A stretch of DNA of 64,000 nt, from assembly GCA_018660465.1 (NCBI GenBank), contig JABJKH010000089.1:62001-126000 (forward strand). The letters are read 5' to 3'. The notes beneath the pieces are model-generated. The model searched no databases. It had not been told where the DNA came from and saw only the letters and a program-made list of their open reading frames with translations. Origin of the DNA: Rhodospirillaceae bacterium. GTDB lineage: Bacteria > Pseudomonadota > Alphaproteobacteria > Rhodospirillales > JABJKH01. The position numbers were made by a program, and so were the translations under genes. This document shows positions 1 to 10,609 of this stretch, in pieces (position 1 is the first letter of the stretch; each line of letters opens with the position of its first letter).

Positions 1-102
1 CCAACATACCATCATAACTGATTTATTATCCCTGCGTGCAAACTTTCCTCATATTCTAGTTATTATCATAAGCGCTTCGCACTATTAACACATTGATATG
101 AA

Positions 103-1638
103 TCAAATTCCCAGCACAGAGCTCAATTTACCCAAGGTTTCTCGCCGCGTCCCGGAACTATCTATTCGGGACCAGGAGATATCGCCCAGATTGTAGCCGG
201 TTTGAAGTTGGACAATGTCTGCCTTAGCGTCCGAAGCGTTGGCCTTGCGATCAGTCACCCGTTGTACCATGACCTCCAAGGGGGCTTCCAACCAAAGTCC
301 TTGAAAGGGTACGCCTAATTTTTCTGCGACGCGGGCGATGGCGTCCCGCTGTTCTGTATTTGAGAATACCGCGTCCGCGATCACGCTGTGCCCTGTTTTC
401 AAAGCCGTTTCGACCTCCGCATAGAGAGTTTGAAAGGTTTTTGAGGTTACGTCAGGTGTATAACCTTCTGGACCTAGGCGATCCAATGGATGGCATCCCA
501 TCAGCCGCTTACGCAAAACATCGCTGCGCAGCACTCGGGCTCCTGGCGCACAACCAATAAGCGATGCAATCTCCCGTGCTGCATGAGATTTTCCGCTGCC
601 AGACAAACCACCGACCGCAATTAACCGAGGCGAATGGGACTCCAGATAGCCAATCGCCATCTCTAAATATTGCGCTGCCTCATTGTGAAGAGCTTGTGCT
701 CCCGAAGGATCGCTTAAGTTCTGAGCTGCTGCGAGAGCCACATGAGATCGGATTGATGCGCGCACAGCCATAAAGATCGGCATACATCCCAGCGCCTCGC
801 CTTCTCCCGTGAGATCCATGTATCGGTTAAAGCAAACGTTGGCGAGACCGCGTAGGTCCCTATGATCCAAATCCATCAACAAAAACGCCAGATCATAAAG
901 AACGTCGATATCAGAAAAATCACGGCTGAATTCGATGGCATCAAACAAGGTTGGCCTGCCGTCTAGAAGACAAATATTGCGAAGATGCAGGTCGCCATGA
1001 CAGTGGCGAACCTGTCCGTTCTGCTTGCGGGCATCTAAAATCGGGCCCAGTCCATTAATCTGGCGCTTAAGCTCCTGATTTAGGTGCGCTACCTTTTCAG
1101 CGTCCAGAATACCTACGCCGAACTGGGCAAAACACGCTGCGTTGTTATCCGCGATCATTGCCAATCCAGCCAAGCCTCCTGCCTTCGATACAGGCTCCGC
1201 CAAGCCATGAAACGTAGCGATGACGTCTCCTAACTCCTCCATGATCCGGCGATCCAAAGAACCCTTAAGCGCCAATCGATCAAACAAATAGTTCTGATCA
1301 AAGCGCACCATTTCCACCAGCCAATCGAGAACCTCCCCCTCTCCATCAAGCGCGAGCTTGCCATCCTCTCGGCGGACAACAGCCTTAACACCCAAATACA
1401 ATTGCGGTGCCGTCCGGCGGTTGATTGTGACTTCCGCTTCGCACGCGATGCGTCGTTTTTCCCGCGTATCAAAATCCAAATACGGAAACCGCACGGCCCG
1501 CTTCAGCTTATAGGCGCGATCTTTGATAAGGAAAATTTCGGATATATGGGTTTCTACGCGCTCGACCGTAAGGCCGTGCTCACCATACGCTTCTGGCTTT
1601 GAGAGGAATTCGACAACAGGGAGTTGATCGTTTTCCAT
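103..1638 (-). CDS. Bifunctional aminoglycoside-phosphotransferase-like / AAA kinase fusion protein
   Basis: A 511-residue two-domain protein. The N-terminal ~330 residues look like an APH/choline-kinase fold, with the catalytic-loop motif CHGDLHLRNI near residue 213 followed by a metal-binding FDAIEF. The C-terminal ~170 residues form a P-loop kinase with Walker A GGLSGSGKS near residue 345. This fusion is known in bacteria, but its substrate is not established, so the resistance-like name should not be taken as function. The start is uncertain: ATG at 1638 is used here, while a GTG at 1650 would overlap the stop of the upstream cation-efflux gene by one base. Either way it is the last gene of a pdxH-efflux-kinase minus-strand unit. 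Confidence 0.85.
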   Translation of the reverse strand: MENDQLPVVEFLSKPEAYGEHGLTVERVETHISEIFLIKDRAYKLKRAVRFPYLDFDTREKRRIACEAEVTINRRTAPQLYLGVKAVVRREDGKLALDGEGEVLDWLVEMVRFDQNYLFDRLALKGSLDRRIMEELGDVIATFHGLAEPVSKAGGLAGLAMIADNNAACFAQFGVGILDAEKVAHLNQELKRQINGLGPILDARKQNGQVRHCHGDLHLRNICLLDGRPTLFDAIEFSRDFSDIDVLYDLAFLLMDLDHRDLRGLANVCFNRYMDLTGEGEALGCMPIFMAVRASIRSHVALAAAQNLSDPSGAQALHNEAAQYLEMAIGYLESHSPRLIAVGGLSGSGKSHAAREIASLIGCAPGARVLRSDVLRKRLMGCHPLDRLGPEGYTPDVTSKTFQTLYAEVETALKTGHSVIADAVFSNTEQRDAIARVAEKLGVPFQGLWLEAPLEVMVQRVTDRKANASDAKADIVQLQTGYNLGDISWSRIDSSGTRRETLGKLSSVLGI

Positions 1639-1649
1639 GGACGCGCCCA

Positions 1650-2636
1650 CTATTGAAATTCAGCCCTGTGTTCTTCGATGCCTTCTGGATCTTCGTGGAT
1701 GAGAACTTCGGCCGTTGGAAATGCCTCTTGAAGAGAAAGCTCTACCGCATCTGATATTTCATGGGCATCAAACAACGTCATATTTCCGTCCATTTCTAGA
1801 TGTAGTTGGATAAATGTCTGCTGGCCCGATGAGCGCGTCCGTAAATCGTGGATATCAATGACACCCGTATGGGACAGGGAAATATCACGAATACGGGTGC
1901 GATCTATGTCCGGCAGTTCATGATCCATGAGAAGATCAAGCGAACTTCGACCAATTTTTAAAGCGCCCCAAACAATATAGGCTACGATCCCAATGGCGAA
2001 GATAGGGTCAGCAAGCGTCCACCCCAGTTTTGAGGCGAGCAGCAACGAGACAATCACGCTCAGGTTGACCAAAACATCGGTCTGGTAATGAAGCGAATCT
2101 GCCTTGATCGCGACAGATCCAGTCTTTGCCACCACATAGCGCTGAAACCCAACCAGCACCAAGGTCAAGACGATGGAAAAGACCATCACGATCAGACCGA
2201 CATCGGTACTGGTAATGTCCCTTGGGTGGATCAAACGTTCCGCCGACTCCAAGACCAAAAACACTGCAGAACCAGAAATAAACGCTGCTTGTGCCAAACC
2301 CGCCAAGGGTTCCGCCTTTCCATGGCCAAACCGGTGTTCACGGTCGGCCGGTTGCAACGCATGCCGAACGGCAATCAAATTAACCAGCGACGCCAACACA
2401 TCGAGCATGGAATCGATCATCGTCGACAACAAACTTACCGAATCGGTAACCAACCAAGCGCCGAATTTGCAAACGATCAAAACTGCCGCGACACTGACAG
2501 ACGCATAGGTCGCCAGCCGCAAAAGACGTTGAGATTCAACGGGAATCATTGCTGAGACGCCGCCATTCGCATCACGACTGGCCGCATCACTAATCGTCGA
2601 AGTATCGGTCACGGGAATAACCGCTCCGTTGTCCAT
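1650..2636 (-). CDS. Cation diffusion facilitator family transporter (FieF-like)
   Basis: A 328-residue inner-membrane protein with about six membrane segments and a cytoplasmic C-terminal domain, the usual CDF layout. Metal-site signatures are visible in helix 2 ([14 protein letters not shown]) and helix 5 ([13 protein letters not shown]), where paired acidic and His residues bind Zn(II) or Fe(II) in exchange for protons. The [12 protein letters not shown] loop is typical of FieF-type members. The first ~28 residues are a non-conserved extension, so the true start may lie further in. It overlaps the end of pdxH by 28 bases and is probably co-transcribed. The metal cannot be told from sequence. 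Confidence 0.9.
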   Translation of the reverse strand: MDNGAVIPVTDTSTISDAASRDANGGVSAMIPVESQRLLRLATYASVSVAAVLIVCKFGAWLVTDSVSLLSTMIDSMLDVLASLVNLIAVRHALQPADREHRFGHGKAEPLAGLAQAAFISGSAVFLVLESAERLIHPRDITSTDVGLIVMVFSIVLTLVLVGFQRYVVAKTGSVAIKADSLHYQTDVLVNLSVIVSLLLASKLGWTLADPIFAIGIVAYIVWGALKIGRSSLDLLMDHELPDIDRTRIRDISLSHTGVIDIHDLRTRSSGQQTFIQLHLEMDGNMTLFDAHEISDAVELSLQEAFPTAEVLIHEDPEGIEEHRAEFQ

Positions 2637-3199
2637 CCAGTTTCGGTGCGTGTGTATACTAACCTATCATGCAGTCGGAACAATTGTTCTTCCCAAAATT
2701 CGATTGCCGTCGGTCTAATCCGAAATCCGCACCAGAATTCCGGCCGCGGTATCGTGCCGATGTGAAATTTCGCAGTATATTCGGCAATCCGCTTTTCCAA
2801 CTCAAACCCCCCTGCCAGTGCGCGTGACTGTTTTGACGCCCAAGCACCGATTTGCGCGCCACGGGGTCGGGTGGCGAAATAAGCGTCGGCTTCTTCATCA
2901 GTTACCTGCTCAACCGTACCTTCGACACGCACTTGGCGCTGCAACGACTTCCAGTGAAAACAAAGCGCTGCATGGGGGTTACTGAGAAGTTCGTCGCCCT
3001 TTCGGCTTTCCTGATTGGTATAGAATACAAATCCTTCGGCGTCCGCGTCCTTTAATAGAACCATACGGGCCGACGGTATACCTTTGGAATCAGCGGTCGC
3101 CAGACAACAAGCGGTCGCAAGGCTGGGCTCGGCAGCCTCAGCCTCGGCAAACCACGTATCAAATAGGCTGATTGGGTCCTCGGAATCTGGTATGCTCAT
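2609..3199 (-). CDS. pdxH: Pyridoxamine 5'-phosphate oxidase
   Basis: PdxH oxidises pyridoxine or pyridoxamine 5'-phosphate to pyridoxal 5'-phosphate using FMN and O2, the last step of B6 synthesis and salvage. The 196-residue protein carries the family's FMN and substrate features: [38 protein letters not shown] and the C-terminal signature [14 protein letters not shown] ending in RLFP. Two starts are possible: ATG at 3199 or an upstream TTG at 3220 with a distant GGAGG. ATG fits the family N-terminus ([13 protein letters not shown]). It heads a minus-strand unit with the metal-efflux gene, whose start it overlaps. Confidence 0.93.
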   Translation of the reverse strand: MSIPDSEDPISLFDTWFAEAEAAEPSLATACCLATADSKGIPSARMVLLKDADAEGFVFYTNQESRKGDELLSNPHAALCFHWKSLQRQVRVEGTVEQVTDEEADAYFATRPRGAQIGAWASKQSRALAGGFELEKRIAEYTAKFHIGTIPRPEFWCGFRIRPTAIEFWEEQLFRLHDRLVYTRTETGWTTERLFP

Positions 3200-3249
3200 G
3201 GTATTAAAAAGGCCGAACAAAAATTTAACACATTCCTCCCTAATATAGC

Positions 3250-3334
3250 TTGGCTAAAGCATTGTAAAAGCGCTATCGGTAAGAATAATTAAAACTTCAG
3301 TTTCTTAATCCATTTTGGCTAAAAACGTGTAAAA
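3250..3334. repeat. Direct repeat TTGGCTAAA-N5-GTAAAA, two copies
   Basis: Between the divergent pdxH and lipoprotein genes the composite motif TTGGCTAAA-N5-GTAAAA occurs at 3250-3269 and again at 3315-3334. Spacing inside the motif is identical in both copies and the copies are 65 bp apart. This could be a duplicated regulator site or two promoter-like elements. No known regulator consensus was recognised. Confidence 0.4.
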
Positions 3335-3406
3335 TCCTTCCATAAGTGGGGACAAGAGGGCTCTCGTTCAGGAGCCGACATTATAAATTGTATGGAGTAA
3401 CCTATC

Positions 3407-3883
3407 ATGAAGTTTAAAAACCTCACCGTCGTCCTGCTCAGCGCCAGCCTTTTGGGAGCCTGTGCCCAGGACGGAACCGTCAATAAAGAAGGGATCGGCA
3501 CTTTGGTCGGTGCCGGTCTTGGCGCCCTGGTCGGCTCTCGCGTTGGTGGCGGCAAAGGACGGCTCGCCGCTGTTGCACTTGGTGCCCTCGGCGGTGCCTA
3601 CTTAGGCAGTAAACTTGGACAGCAGTTGGACGCTGCCGATAGAGCACGGGCGGAACGCGCTCAAGAAGAAGCCCACACAACCCCCGTTGGAAAAACCATC
3701 GCTTGGAACAATCCTGACAGCGGCAACTCCGGCACCTTCACACCAACCCGCGATGGCACGGATCGGCAGACCGGCAATTATTGCCGCGAATATAAGACGA
3801 CAATTAACGTGGGTGGAAAATACGAGGAAGCCTATGGCACCGCATGCCGCCAAGCAGACGGCACCTGGAGGATTCAAAAATAG
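3407..3883 (+). CDS. 17 kDa surface-antigen-type glycine-zipper lipoprotein
   Basis: A 158-residue precursor with a lipoprotein signal peptide; lipobox LLGAC places the lipidated Cys at residue 19. Residues about 29-65 form a glycine-zipper 2TM segment (GTLVGAGLGALVGSRVGGG), followed by a polar C-terminal domain with two Cys (CREYKT and ACRQADG) typical of RT0821/Lpp0805-like surface proteins. Likely anchored in the outer membrane with a structural or envelope-stability role; no enzyme activity is suggested. The ATG at 3407 follows TATGGAGTAACCT with GGAG as a good ribosome site. It is a single-gene unit, divergent from pdxH. Confidence 0.82.
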   Translation: MKFKNLTVVLLSASLLGACAQDGTVNKEGIGTLVGAGLGALVGSRVGGGKGRLAAVALGALGGAYLGSKLGQQLDAADRARAERAQEEAHTTPVGKTIAWNNPDSGNSGTFTPTRDGTDRQTGNYCREYKTTINVGGKYEEAYGTACRQADGTWRIQK

Positions 3884-3918
3884 GCTCCTTTCGGAGAATT
3901 CCGGAACAATTCTTGCAT

Positions 3919-3965
3919 GCATAAAATGCCAGTTAGGGTGTTTTATGCTTTGAGGCGTTTTATGC
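3919..3965. repeat. Inverted and direct repeat upstream of the DnaJ-like gene
   Basis: GCATAAAA (3919-3926) and TTTTATGC (3941-3948) form an 8-bp inverted repeat with a 14-base loop. A second TTTTATGC lies at 3958-3965. It sits between the lipoprotein stop and the DnaJ-like start and could be a weak terminator or an operator. There is no clean U-tract. Confidence 0.35.
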
Positions 3966-4016
3966 TGGCGCTCGGAACGACTTCTTTTTAACTCATGTGC
4001 AGGCCGTAGCCATTCT

Positions 4017-4907
4017 ATGAAAAACCCGTATCAAATCCTTGGCGTCTCGACAAATGCCAGTCAGACACAAATAAAGAAAGCCTATCGGGAAAAAGCGCAG
4101 GAACTTCATCCAGACAAACGGCCTGACGATCCTAAGGCCGAGGATGTCTTCAAGGACATCTCCGCAGCCTATAATTTACTGTCTAATCAAGACACGCGGA
4201 ATCAATTCGACCGGGATGAAATCACCATGACCGGGTCGCGTCGCAAGCCCCAGTCCAAACCCCGGCAACGCCAAGGACCAAAATCATCGGCGAAGCGTCC
4301 GTTCGATCGTTTCTTCCGGCAACGAGCGACCAAATCAGAAAATCCCCTGAAGATTAAAGGAACCAATGTCACTTATACCCTGACGGTAGATTTTGCGACT
4401 GCCGCCAAGGGGGCCAAAAAACGAGTCAGCATGACAACCGGCAAGCGTCTGGAGGTCAACGTTCCCCCAGGCACCGAAGATGGCCAAATTTTACGATTAA
4501 AAGGTCAAGGTATGGAGGGTATTGGTGGCGGTGCAAACGGCGATGCCCACGTCGAAATTCGGGTCAAACCGGACTCTCTATTCAGCCGTGACGGTCACAA
4601 TCTAAAGGTAAGCATTCCAGTTACGCTGCAAGAGGCCGTTATGGGGGCTAAGATTGAGGTTCCCACGATTGATGGCCCTGTAACGGTGACGATTCCGGAA
4701 GGCTCCAATACCGGCACAGTTCTACGTCTGAAAGGCAAGGGCCTGCAAAAGCCAACAGGAAAAACCCGGGGCGACCAATACATCGAACTCAAAGTCGTCC
4801 TCCCCAAAAAGACCGATGGCGAATTTACCGATTTCGTAAAACGCTGGGGGCCGGATCATACATACGACGTGGGCCGGCCAAAATCACCTGCCAAGCAAGA
4901 GACTTGA
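4017..4907 (+). CDS. DnaJ-class co-chaperone (CbpA-like, J domain plus DnaJ C-terminal domain)
   Basis: A 296-residue Hsp40. The J domain occupies residues 1-67, with the HPD motif that stimulates DnaK ATPase at residues 31-33. A basic Ser/Arg/Lys-rich linker (about 75-110) follows, then the two beta-barrel substrate-binding repeats of the DnaJ C-terminal region (VPPGTEDGQILRLKGQG and VTIPEGSNTGTVLRLKGKG). There is no Cys-rich zinc domain and no long Gly/Phe stretch, so it is CbpA/DnaJ type II rather than DnaJ itself. It acts in the cytoplasm with DnaK. No chaperone partner lies next to it; fabI follows after 180 bases. Confidence 0.9.
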   Translation: MKNPYQILGVSTNASQTQIKKAYREKAQELHPDKRPDDPKAEDVFKDISAAYNLLSNQDTRNQFDRDEITMTGSRRKPQSKPRQRQGPKSSAKRPFDRFFRQRATKSENPLKIKGTNVTYTLTVDFATAAKGAKKRVSMTTGKRLEVNVPPGTEDGQILRLKGQGMEGIGGGANGDAHVEIRVKPDSLFSRDGHNLKVSIPVTLQEAVMGAKIEVPTIDGPVTVTIPEGSNTGTVLRLKGKGLQKPTGKTRGDQYIELKVVLPKKTDGEFTDFVKRWGPDHTYDVGRPKSPAKQET

Positions 4908-5090
4908 TTCTACCAACTCACGTAGAATTCACAAATTGAAACAAAAGTTTAGCCGCCTCGACATTGACCATCTTGGTCCCATCGTTTAAGGCCTACGTAC
5001 CGGGTGCTTTTGACTGAGAGATAAACCTACGCTGGTTTTTCACCGCTTCAGAGGCAAACCCAAACGACGAATTGGGCATGTGAGGTTTCG

Positions 5091-5903
5091 ATGACGGGTA
5101 CGCAGCCATTAATGGCCGGAAAAAAAGGTCTGATCATGGGCGTGGCGAATGATCGCTCCATTGCGTGGGGCATTGCCAAGGCGGCCCATGCGCAGGGTGC
5201 TGAACTCGCCTTTACCTATCAAGGGGAAGCCCTGAAAAAACGCGTCGAGCCGCTCGCCGAATCGCTTGGTTCGGATACGGTCTTCCCGTGTGACGTCACC
5301 AATTTGAACAGCGTAGATGCGCTCTTCGACAATCTTCGTGAGAAATGGGGCAAGCTAGACTTTGTTCTTCATGCCATCGCCTATTCCGATAAGGACGAGC
5401 TTAAGGGTCGTTATGTCGATACCAGCCTGGAAAACTTTTCCCAGAGCATGATGATTTCGTGCTATTCGTTCACCGCCATTTGCCAGCGCGCGGCACCGAT
5501 CATGACCGAAGGCGGCAGCCTTTTGACCCTGACTTATTTGGGCGGCGAACGGGTCGTGCCGCATTACAACGTCATGGGCGTCGCCAAAGCAGCGCTAGAG
5601 GCCAGCGTGCGTTATTTAGCTGAAGATCTGGGCAGTGACGGCATTCGCGTTAACGCACTTTCCGCTGGACCAATGAAAACCCTGGCATCCAGTGGCATCG
5701 GGGATTTCCGCTACATTCTCAAGTGGAACGAATTCAATTCACCGCTCCGGCGCAATGTAACGTTGGATGATGTCGGGGGTGCGGGGCTGTACCTGCTAAG
5801 CGATCTTTCTGGCGGCGTGACCGGCGAAACCCATCATGTCGATTGTGGCTACCACATTGTTGGGATGAAGGCCGTCGACGCGCCTGATATTTCGACTGTC
5901 TGA
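5091..5903 (+). CDS. fabI: Enoyl-[acyl-carrier-protein] reductase (NADH)
   Basis: FabI reduces trans-2-enoyl-ACP in the last step of each fatty-acid elongation cycle. The 270-residue protein shows the nucleotide-binding start [19 protein letters not shown] and the catalytic YNVMGVAK (Tyr-x6-Lys), with the second Tyr in LTYLGGERV, the FabI rather than FabG arrangement. ATG 5091 follows GTGAGGTTTCG, a reasonable ribosome site; an internal ATG at 5112 would also suit the family start MAGKKGL. Its stop overlaps the aroC start by one base (TGATG), so the two are translationally coupled. Confidence 0.96.
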   Translation: MTGTQPLMAGKKGLIMGVANDRSIAWGIAKAAHAQGAELAFTYQGEALKKRVEPLAESLGSDTVFPCDVTNLNSVDALFDNLREKWGKLDFVLHAIAYSDKDELKGRYVDTSLENFSQSMMISCYSFTAICQRAAPIMTEGGSLLTLTYLGGERVVPHYNVMGVAKAALEASVRYLAEDLGSDGIRVNALSAGPMKTLASSGIGDFRYILKWNEFNSPLRRNVTLDDVGGAGLYLLSDLSGGVTGETHHVDCGYHIVGMKAVDAPDISTV

Positions 5904-6976
5904 TGCCCGGCAACTCATACGGTACACTCTTTAGCGTTCAGACCTTCGGCGAAAGCCATGGCCCGGCCATCGGCTGCATTGTTGATGGCGTGCCGTCGGG
6001 CATTGAGTTATCCGAGCCTGATATTCAAATTTATTTGGATAAACGCAAGCCCGGTCAATCCAAGTACACCACCCAGCGTAAAGAACCCGATCAGGTGAAG
6101 ATTCTTTCTGGTGTGTTTGAAGGCCAAACAACAGGCACGCCAATTGGCCTTTTGATTGAGAACCAGGACACCCGGTCCAAGGATTACGGTGATATTAAAG
6201 ACAAGTTCAGACCTGGACACGCGGACTATACCTATTTCAAGAAATACGGTTTTCGAGACTATCGCGGTGGTGGTCGTTCCAGCGCACGCGAGACGGCAAT
6301 GCGGGTTGCCGCCGGTGCCATTGCGCGGAAAATCTTAGGCGACGGCGTTTCCATCCGCGCAGCCCTGATCCAAATCGGTCCCCACGAAATCGACCGAAAT
6401 AACTGGGATTGGGATCAGTGCGCACAAAATCCGTTTTGGAGCCCTGATGCTGCGGCTGCAGAAACCTGGGCGACGTACTTAGACGGCATCCGCAAGGCGG
6501 GGTCCAGTACCGGGGCAGTAATTGAAGTGGTTTGCTCCGGCGTTCCTGTTGGGTTGGGCTCGCCATTATTTGATAAACTCGATGGTGTGATTGCGCATGC
6601 CCTGATGAATATTCCCGCCGCCAAGGGCGTGGAAATCGGCGCAGGTTTTGGAGCGGCTGCCCTGACCGGTGAAGAAAATGCTGATGAGATGCGGATGAAG
6701 GACGGCGCTGTTGAGTTTCTGTCGAATAATGCCGGTGGCATGCTGGGCGGTATTTCGACAGGTCAAGATATCGTCGCGCGTGTTGCTATCAAACCAACCA
6801 GTTCTATCCTGATCCCTCGGAAGACAGTGACTGTTCAAGGTGAAAACACCGACATCGTCACCAAAGGCCGCCACGACCCCTGCGTTGGCATTCGCGGTGT
6901 GCCTGTCGTCGAGGCCATGATGGCCTGTGTGTTAGCTGATCAGATGCTGTTACAGCGCGCTCAGTTCGGAGAGTGA
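5903..6976 (+). CDS. aroC: Chorismate synthase
   Basis: AroC converts 5-enolpyruvylshikimate-3-phosphate to chorismate with reduced FMN, the last shared step to the aromatic amino acids. At 357 residues it has normal length. All three family signatures are visible: [18 protein letters not shown] near the start, the [19 protein letters not shown] region, and [17 protein letters not shown] near the C-terminus. It is coupled to fabI by a one-base overlap. Its 3' end overlaps the convergent tlyA gene by 16 bases. Confidence 0.97.
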   Translation: MPGNSYGTLFSVQTFGESHGPAIGCIVDGVPSGIELSEPDIQIYLDKRKPGQSKYTTQRKEPDQVKILSGVFEGQTTGTPIGLLIENQDTRSKDYGDIKDKFRPGHADYTYFKKYGFRDYRGGGRSSARETAMRVAAGAIARKILGDGVSIRAALIQIGPHEIDRNNWDWDQCAQNPFWSPDAAAAETWATYLDGIRKAGSSTGAVIEVVCSGVPVGLGSPLFDKLDGVIAHALMNIPAAKGVEIGAGFGAAALTGEENADEMRMKDGAVEFLSNNAGGMLGGISTGQDIVARVAIKPTSSILIPRKTVTVQGENTDIVTKGRHDPCVGIRGVPVVEAMMACVLADQMLLQRAQFGE

Positions 6977-7737
6977 GCCTCAGCTTTTTTCCGCGCCGCG
7001 ACCAAAAACTCTTTATTGCCTTCAGGCCCTAACACTGGACTTTCGGACACGCCCATCACCTGCCAATCCGGTAATTGATCAAGCCACCCGCTGATCTCGT
7101 CGCAAACTTCTTGGTGAAGATTGGGATCGCGAACGACTCCGCCTTTCTCAACCAACTCCTTAGCAACCTCAAACTGCGGCTTGATGAGAGCCACGAGCCA
7201 GGCCCCCGATGCTGCCAGCGCCATTGCGGCAGGCAGGACTGTGCGCAAGCCAATAAAACTCGCATCACAAACGACGATATCTGGCGGGTTCGGGACTTGA
7301 TCAGTGGTCAAATGTCGGGCGTTGGTCCGTTCTAGCAACGTGACCTTGGGATCGTTTCGAAGTTTCCAATCGAATTGACCGTGGCCGACATCAACAGCAA
7401 CAACATGTGCGGCCCCCCCTGCTAGTAAGACATCGGTAAATCCGCCAGTGGACGCGCCTATATCCAAGCCTCGCATTCCCTGAACATCAATCTCAAAATG
7501 TTCAAGACCGTGCGCCAGCTTCATCCCTCCCCTGGAAACCCAAGGGTGCTCGCGGCTTTTCACTGTCAGCTGAATGTCCGGCGCGACCTGTTGGCCAGGC
7601 TTGTCCAATCGCTTGGTTTCTGAGAGAACGTTCCCAGCCATGATCACGGCTTGTGCCTGCGTCTGGCTCTCAGCCAACCCGCGCTCCACCAACAGAAGAT
7701 CGAGACGGGTTTTCTTCGCCCGACCTTTTGTCGCCAT
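6961..7737 (-). CDS. tlyA: TlyA family rRNA (cytidine-2'-O)-methyltransferase / hemolysin-A-like
   Basis: A 258-residue protein with an N-terminal S4 RNA-binding domain ([25 protein letters not shown]) and an FtsJ/RrmJ-like SAM-dependent methyltransferase domain ([20 protein letters not shown] as the SAM loop, [18 protein letters not shown]). TlyA enzymes 2'-O-methylate cytidines in 16S and/or 23S rRNA; the old hemolysin label reflects a secondary observation. It starts four bases after the dxs stop, so it is the last gene of the HDAC-xseB-ispA-dxs-tlyA unit, a neighbourhood known in several proteobacteria. Confidence 0.93.
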   Translation of the reverse strand: MATKGRAKKTRLDLLLVERGLAESQTQAQAVIMAGNVLSETKRLDKPGQQVAPDIQLTVKSREHPWVSRGGMKLAHGLEHFEIDVQGMRGLDIGASTGGFTDVLLAGGAAHVVAVDVGHGQFDWKLRNDPKVTLLERTNARHLTTDQVPNPPDIVVCDASFIGLRTVLPAAMALAASGAWLVALIKPQFEVAKELVEKGGVVRDPNLHQEVCDEISGWLDQLPDWQVMGVSESPVLGPEGNKEFLVAARKKAEAHSPN

Positions 7738-7741
7738 GAGG

Positions 7742-9667
7742 TTAGGCGCTTGCGCCCTGTGGAATTTCGTCAGCCCGTCCCAACGCCGTCAGCGCCGTTG
7801 CCACAATATGATGGGCGTTCAAGCCAGCGCTTTCGTACTGATTATAAGGGCTGTCATGCCAAATAAAGCGATCCGGCAAGGTCATCGGCCGAACTTTAAG
7901 GCCTGCGTCCAGCAACCCATCTAACGCCAGGAAGTTCAGGACGTAGCTGCCAAATCCACCGATTGATCCTTCTTCAATTGTGATCAGGACTTCGTGGTCT
8001 TTCGCCAAACGGCGCACTAAGTCTTCATCCAACGGTTTGGCAAAGCGTGCATCGGCAACTGTGGTCGATAATCCCATCGCAGCCAAATCATCCGCAGCCT
8101 TCAGGCTTTCCTGCAAGCGGCCACCAAAACTTAAGATCGCGACGCTGGTGCCCTCGCGGATAATGCGGCCCTTGCCCAATTCCAGGGGCGTTCCCTTTTC
8201 AGGCAGATCAATGCCGACGCCTTCGCCGCGCGGATAGCGGAACGCCAGGGGTCCGTCTTCATGGGCAACAGCAGTTGCTACCATGTCCATCAATTCGGCT
8301 TCGTCGCCCGCCGCCATCACCACGAAGTTCGGCAGACAGCCCAAGTAAGCTACATCAAACGAACCCGCATGGGTTTGACCATCAGCACCCACCATGCCCG
8401 CCCGATCAATAGCGAAGCGAACGGGTAAATTCTGGATCGCAACGTCATGCACGATTTGATCATAGGCACGCTGCAAGAACGTCGAATATATTGTCACGAA
8501 CGGCTTGAAACCTTCCGTTGCCATGCCTGCACAGAACGTCACCGCGTGTTGTTCGGCAATGCCGACATCGAAAGTCCGTTCGGGAAACACGTCGCCAAAT
8601 TTATCAAGCCCCGTGCCACTCGGCATTGCGCCTGTCACTGCGACGATCTTTTCGTCTTCTTCGGCTTCCTTGATCAAGGCTTTTGCATAAACGTTGGTGT
8701 AGCTCGGTGCATTGGCCGGGGCCTTGTGCAACTCACCCGTCACAACATTAAATTTGCCGACGCCATGATACTTATCATAGGCCTGCTCTGCAGGCTCATA
8801 GCCGGCACCCTTCTTGGTCACCACATGCAGCAACAGGGGGCCAGATTCTTTGTCGTCACGCAGGTTCTTTAGGACCGGCAGCAAGTGATCTAGATTATGG
8901 CCATCAACAGGACCCACATAATAAAGTCCCAGCTCTTCAAACAATGTACCGCCAGTGACCATGCCACGGGTGTATTCATCAACTTTCCCGGCCGCTTCTT
9001 CAATTGTGCGGGGGAATTTTTTCGACATTTCCTTGGCCACATGGCGCACCGAGCGGAAGGATTTGGACGAGATCAACTTCGACAAATACGCGCTCAACGC
9101 GCCAACCGGTGGTGCGATCGACATATCGTTATCATTCAGGATAACGATCAAGCGTGCGTCCATGGAACCCGCGTTATTCATAGCTTCATAAGCCATGCCG
9201 CCGGTCATGGCACCATCGCCGATTACCGAGATAACGTTATTATCTTTACCGAGGAAATCCCGCGCCACAGCCATGCCGAGACCTGCAGAAATAGAGGTCG
9301 AACTGTGCGCCGTGCCGAAGGGGTCGTATTCACTTTCAGAACGCTTGGTGAAACCGTAAAGGCCACCGCCCTGACGTAATGTATGAATACGGTCACGACG
9401 ACCGGTTAGAATCTTGTGGGGATAGGACTGGTGCCCCACATCCCAAATCAGTCGGTCGTCTGGCGTATTGAAAACATTATGGATTGCCACAGTCAGTTCA
9501 ACGACACCCAGGCTGGCTCCCAGATGTCCGCCGATGCGTGACACAGTACGAACAGTTTCATCGCGCAATTCTTGCGCGAGTTGCTTGAGTTCCTCCACAG
9601 AGAAATCTCTCATATCCGCTGGGATTTTCACCTTATCCAGCAGCGGCGTTTGGCCTTCTTCCGTCAA
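7742..9667 (-). CDS. dxs: 1-deoxy-D-xylulose-5-phosphate synthase
   Basis: DXS condenses pyruvate and glyceraldehyde 3-phosphate to 1-deoxyxylulose 5-phosphate using thiamine diphosphate, the entry step of the MEP isoprenoid pathway that also feeds thiamine and B6 synthesis. The 641-residue protein carries [11 protein letters not shown], the diphosphate-binding [18 protein letters not shown], and the transketolase central and C-terminal domains ([15 protein letters not shown]). The start is TTG at 9667, with GGGAG seven bases upstream. It lies directly downstream of ispA and upstream of tlyA. Confidence 0.97.
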   Translation of the reverse strand: MTEEGQTPLLDKVKIPADMRDFSVEELKQLAQELRDETVRTVSRIGGHLGASLGVVELTVAIHNVFNTPDDRLIWDVGHQSYPHKILTGRRDRIHTLRQGGGLYGFTKRSESEYDPFGTAHSSTSISAGLGMAVARDFLGKDNNVISVIGDGAMTGGMAYEAMNNAGSMDARLIVILNDNDMSIAPPVGALSAYLSKLISSKSFRSVRHVAKEMSKKFPRTIEEAAGKVDEYTRGMVTGGTLFEELGLYYVGPVDGHNLDHLLPVLKNLRDDKESGPLLLHVVTKKGAGYEPAEQAYDKYHGVGKFNVVTGELHKAPANAPSYTNVYAKALIKEAEEDEKIVAVTGAMPSGTGLDKFGDVFPERTFDVGIAEQHAVTFCAGMATEGFKPFVTIYSTFLQRAYDQIVHDVAIQNLPVRFAIDRAGMVGADGQTHAGSFDVAYLGCLPNFVVMAAGDEAELMDMVATAVAHEDGPLAFRYPRGEGVGIDLPEKGTPLELGKGRIIREGTSVAILSFGGRLQESLKAADDLAAMGLSTTVADARFAKPLDEDLVRRLAKDHEVLITIEEGSIGGFGSYVLNFLALDGLLDAGLKVRPMTLPDRFIWHDSPYNQYESAGLNAHHIVATALTALGRADEIPQGASA

Positions 9668-9711
9668 CTCCCAACTCCCGCAAATTCTTATTTTTTATTA
9701 AGCGCTTAGCC

Positions 9712-10599
9712 TTATGTACGTCGTTTTACCACAAATTGCGCCAATTGTTTTAAACAATCTGCCTTTTCTCCGAAGATATCAAGGTGTTGTGACGCTTGGT
9801 CCGCTAGCATATTGGCCTGGTCTCGCGCCCTTTCAACCCCTAATAGCGACACAAATGTCGCCTTACCAGCGGCTTCATCCTTGCCAGTGGCCTTTCCGAC
9901 TTCCTCCGCCGTGCCCTCAACATCAAGCAAATCATCGGCGATTTGAAAGGCCAGCCCAAGATCGTGGGCGTAGGCTTTTAGCGCATGACGTTGCGGCTCA
10001 GGGGCCTTACCCAAGATGCCTCCTGCCTCACATGAGAAACTAATAAGAGCGCCCGTTTTTAATCTTTGCAGGCGCGTAATCTCTGGTATATCCAACTCGC
10101 GTTCTTCCGCCATCAAATCCAGCATCTGCCCACCAACCATGCCTGCATCGCCAGAAGCACGTGCCAAGCTGACAACCAGTTCAGCTCGTACGGCAGGGTC
10201 AGCATGGGTTTCCGGTTCTCCCAAAATTTCGAACGCCTTGGTCAGCAACGCATCGCCTGCCAAGATCGCCGTCGCTTCGTCGAACTTTTTGTGACACGTC
10301 GGCTGACCTCGGCGGAGATCATCATCGTCCATCGCCGGCAAATCGTCGTGGATCAGTGAATAGCAGTGGATCATCTCTATCGCCGCCCCGGCGCGAAGCG
10401 CACAACGTTCGTCGACAGAAAACAACGCAGCACCAGAGACCACTAGAAATGGCCTGATCCGCTTGCCACCGCCAAGCGTCGAATATCGAACGGCGTCCAT
10501 AAGGCGGGATTCTGGGTCTTGGGCAGAAGGCAGCAACCTGTCCAAGACGTCCTCAATGGCGTCCGCCTTCTCCTTTAATAAATTTACAATATCGGTCAA
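9712..10599 (-). CDS. ispA: Farnesyl / geranyl diphosphate synthase (polyprenyl synthetase)
   Basis: IspA makes C10-C15 prenyl diphosphates from IPP and DMAPP. Both aspartate-rich metal motifs are present, DDLPAMDDDDLRRG and the second DDLLDVEG. I place the start at the TTG at 10599 (protein start LTDIVNLLKEK, 295 residues), because AAGGA lies seven bases upstream and this avoids overlap with xseB. An ATG at 10647 would add 16 non-conserved residues and overlap xseB by 38 bases. It sits between xseB and dxs, the classical gene order. Confidence 0.95.
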   Translation of the reverse strand: MTDIVNLLKEKADAIEDVLDRLLPSAQDPESRLMDAVRYSTLGGGKRIRPFLVVSGAALFSVDERCALRAGAAIEMIHCYSLIHDDLPAMDDDDLRRGQPTCHKKFDEATAILAGDALLTKAFEILGEPETHADPAVRAELVVSLARASGDAGMVGGQMLDLMAEERELDIPEITRLQRLKTGALISFSCEAGGILGKAPEPQRHALKAYAHDLGLAFQIADDLLDVEGTAEEVGKATGKDEAAGKATFVSLLGVERARDQANMLADQASQHLDIFGEKADCLKQLAQFVVKRRT

Positions 10600-10609
10600 A
10601 AGTAAGTCC

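Noticed and set aside
103-1638. A genuine aminoglycoside resistance gene
   Set aside because: The APH-like domain is fused to a P-loop kinase, a housekeeping-type fusion in many environmental bacteria, with no resistance context.
4910-4935. TTCTAC/GTAGAA hairpin after the DnaJ-like gene as a terminator
   Set aside because: Six pairs with an eight-base loop and no U-tract; insufficient.
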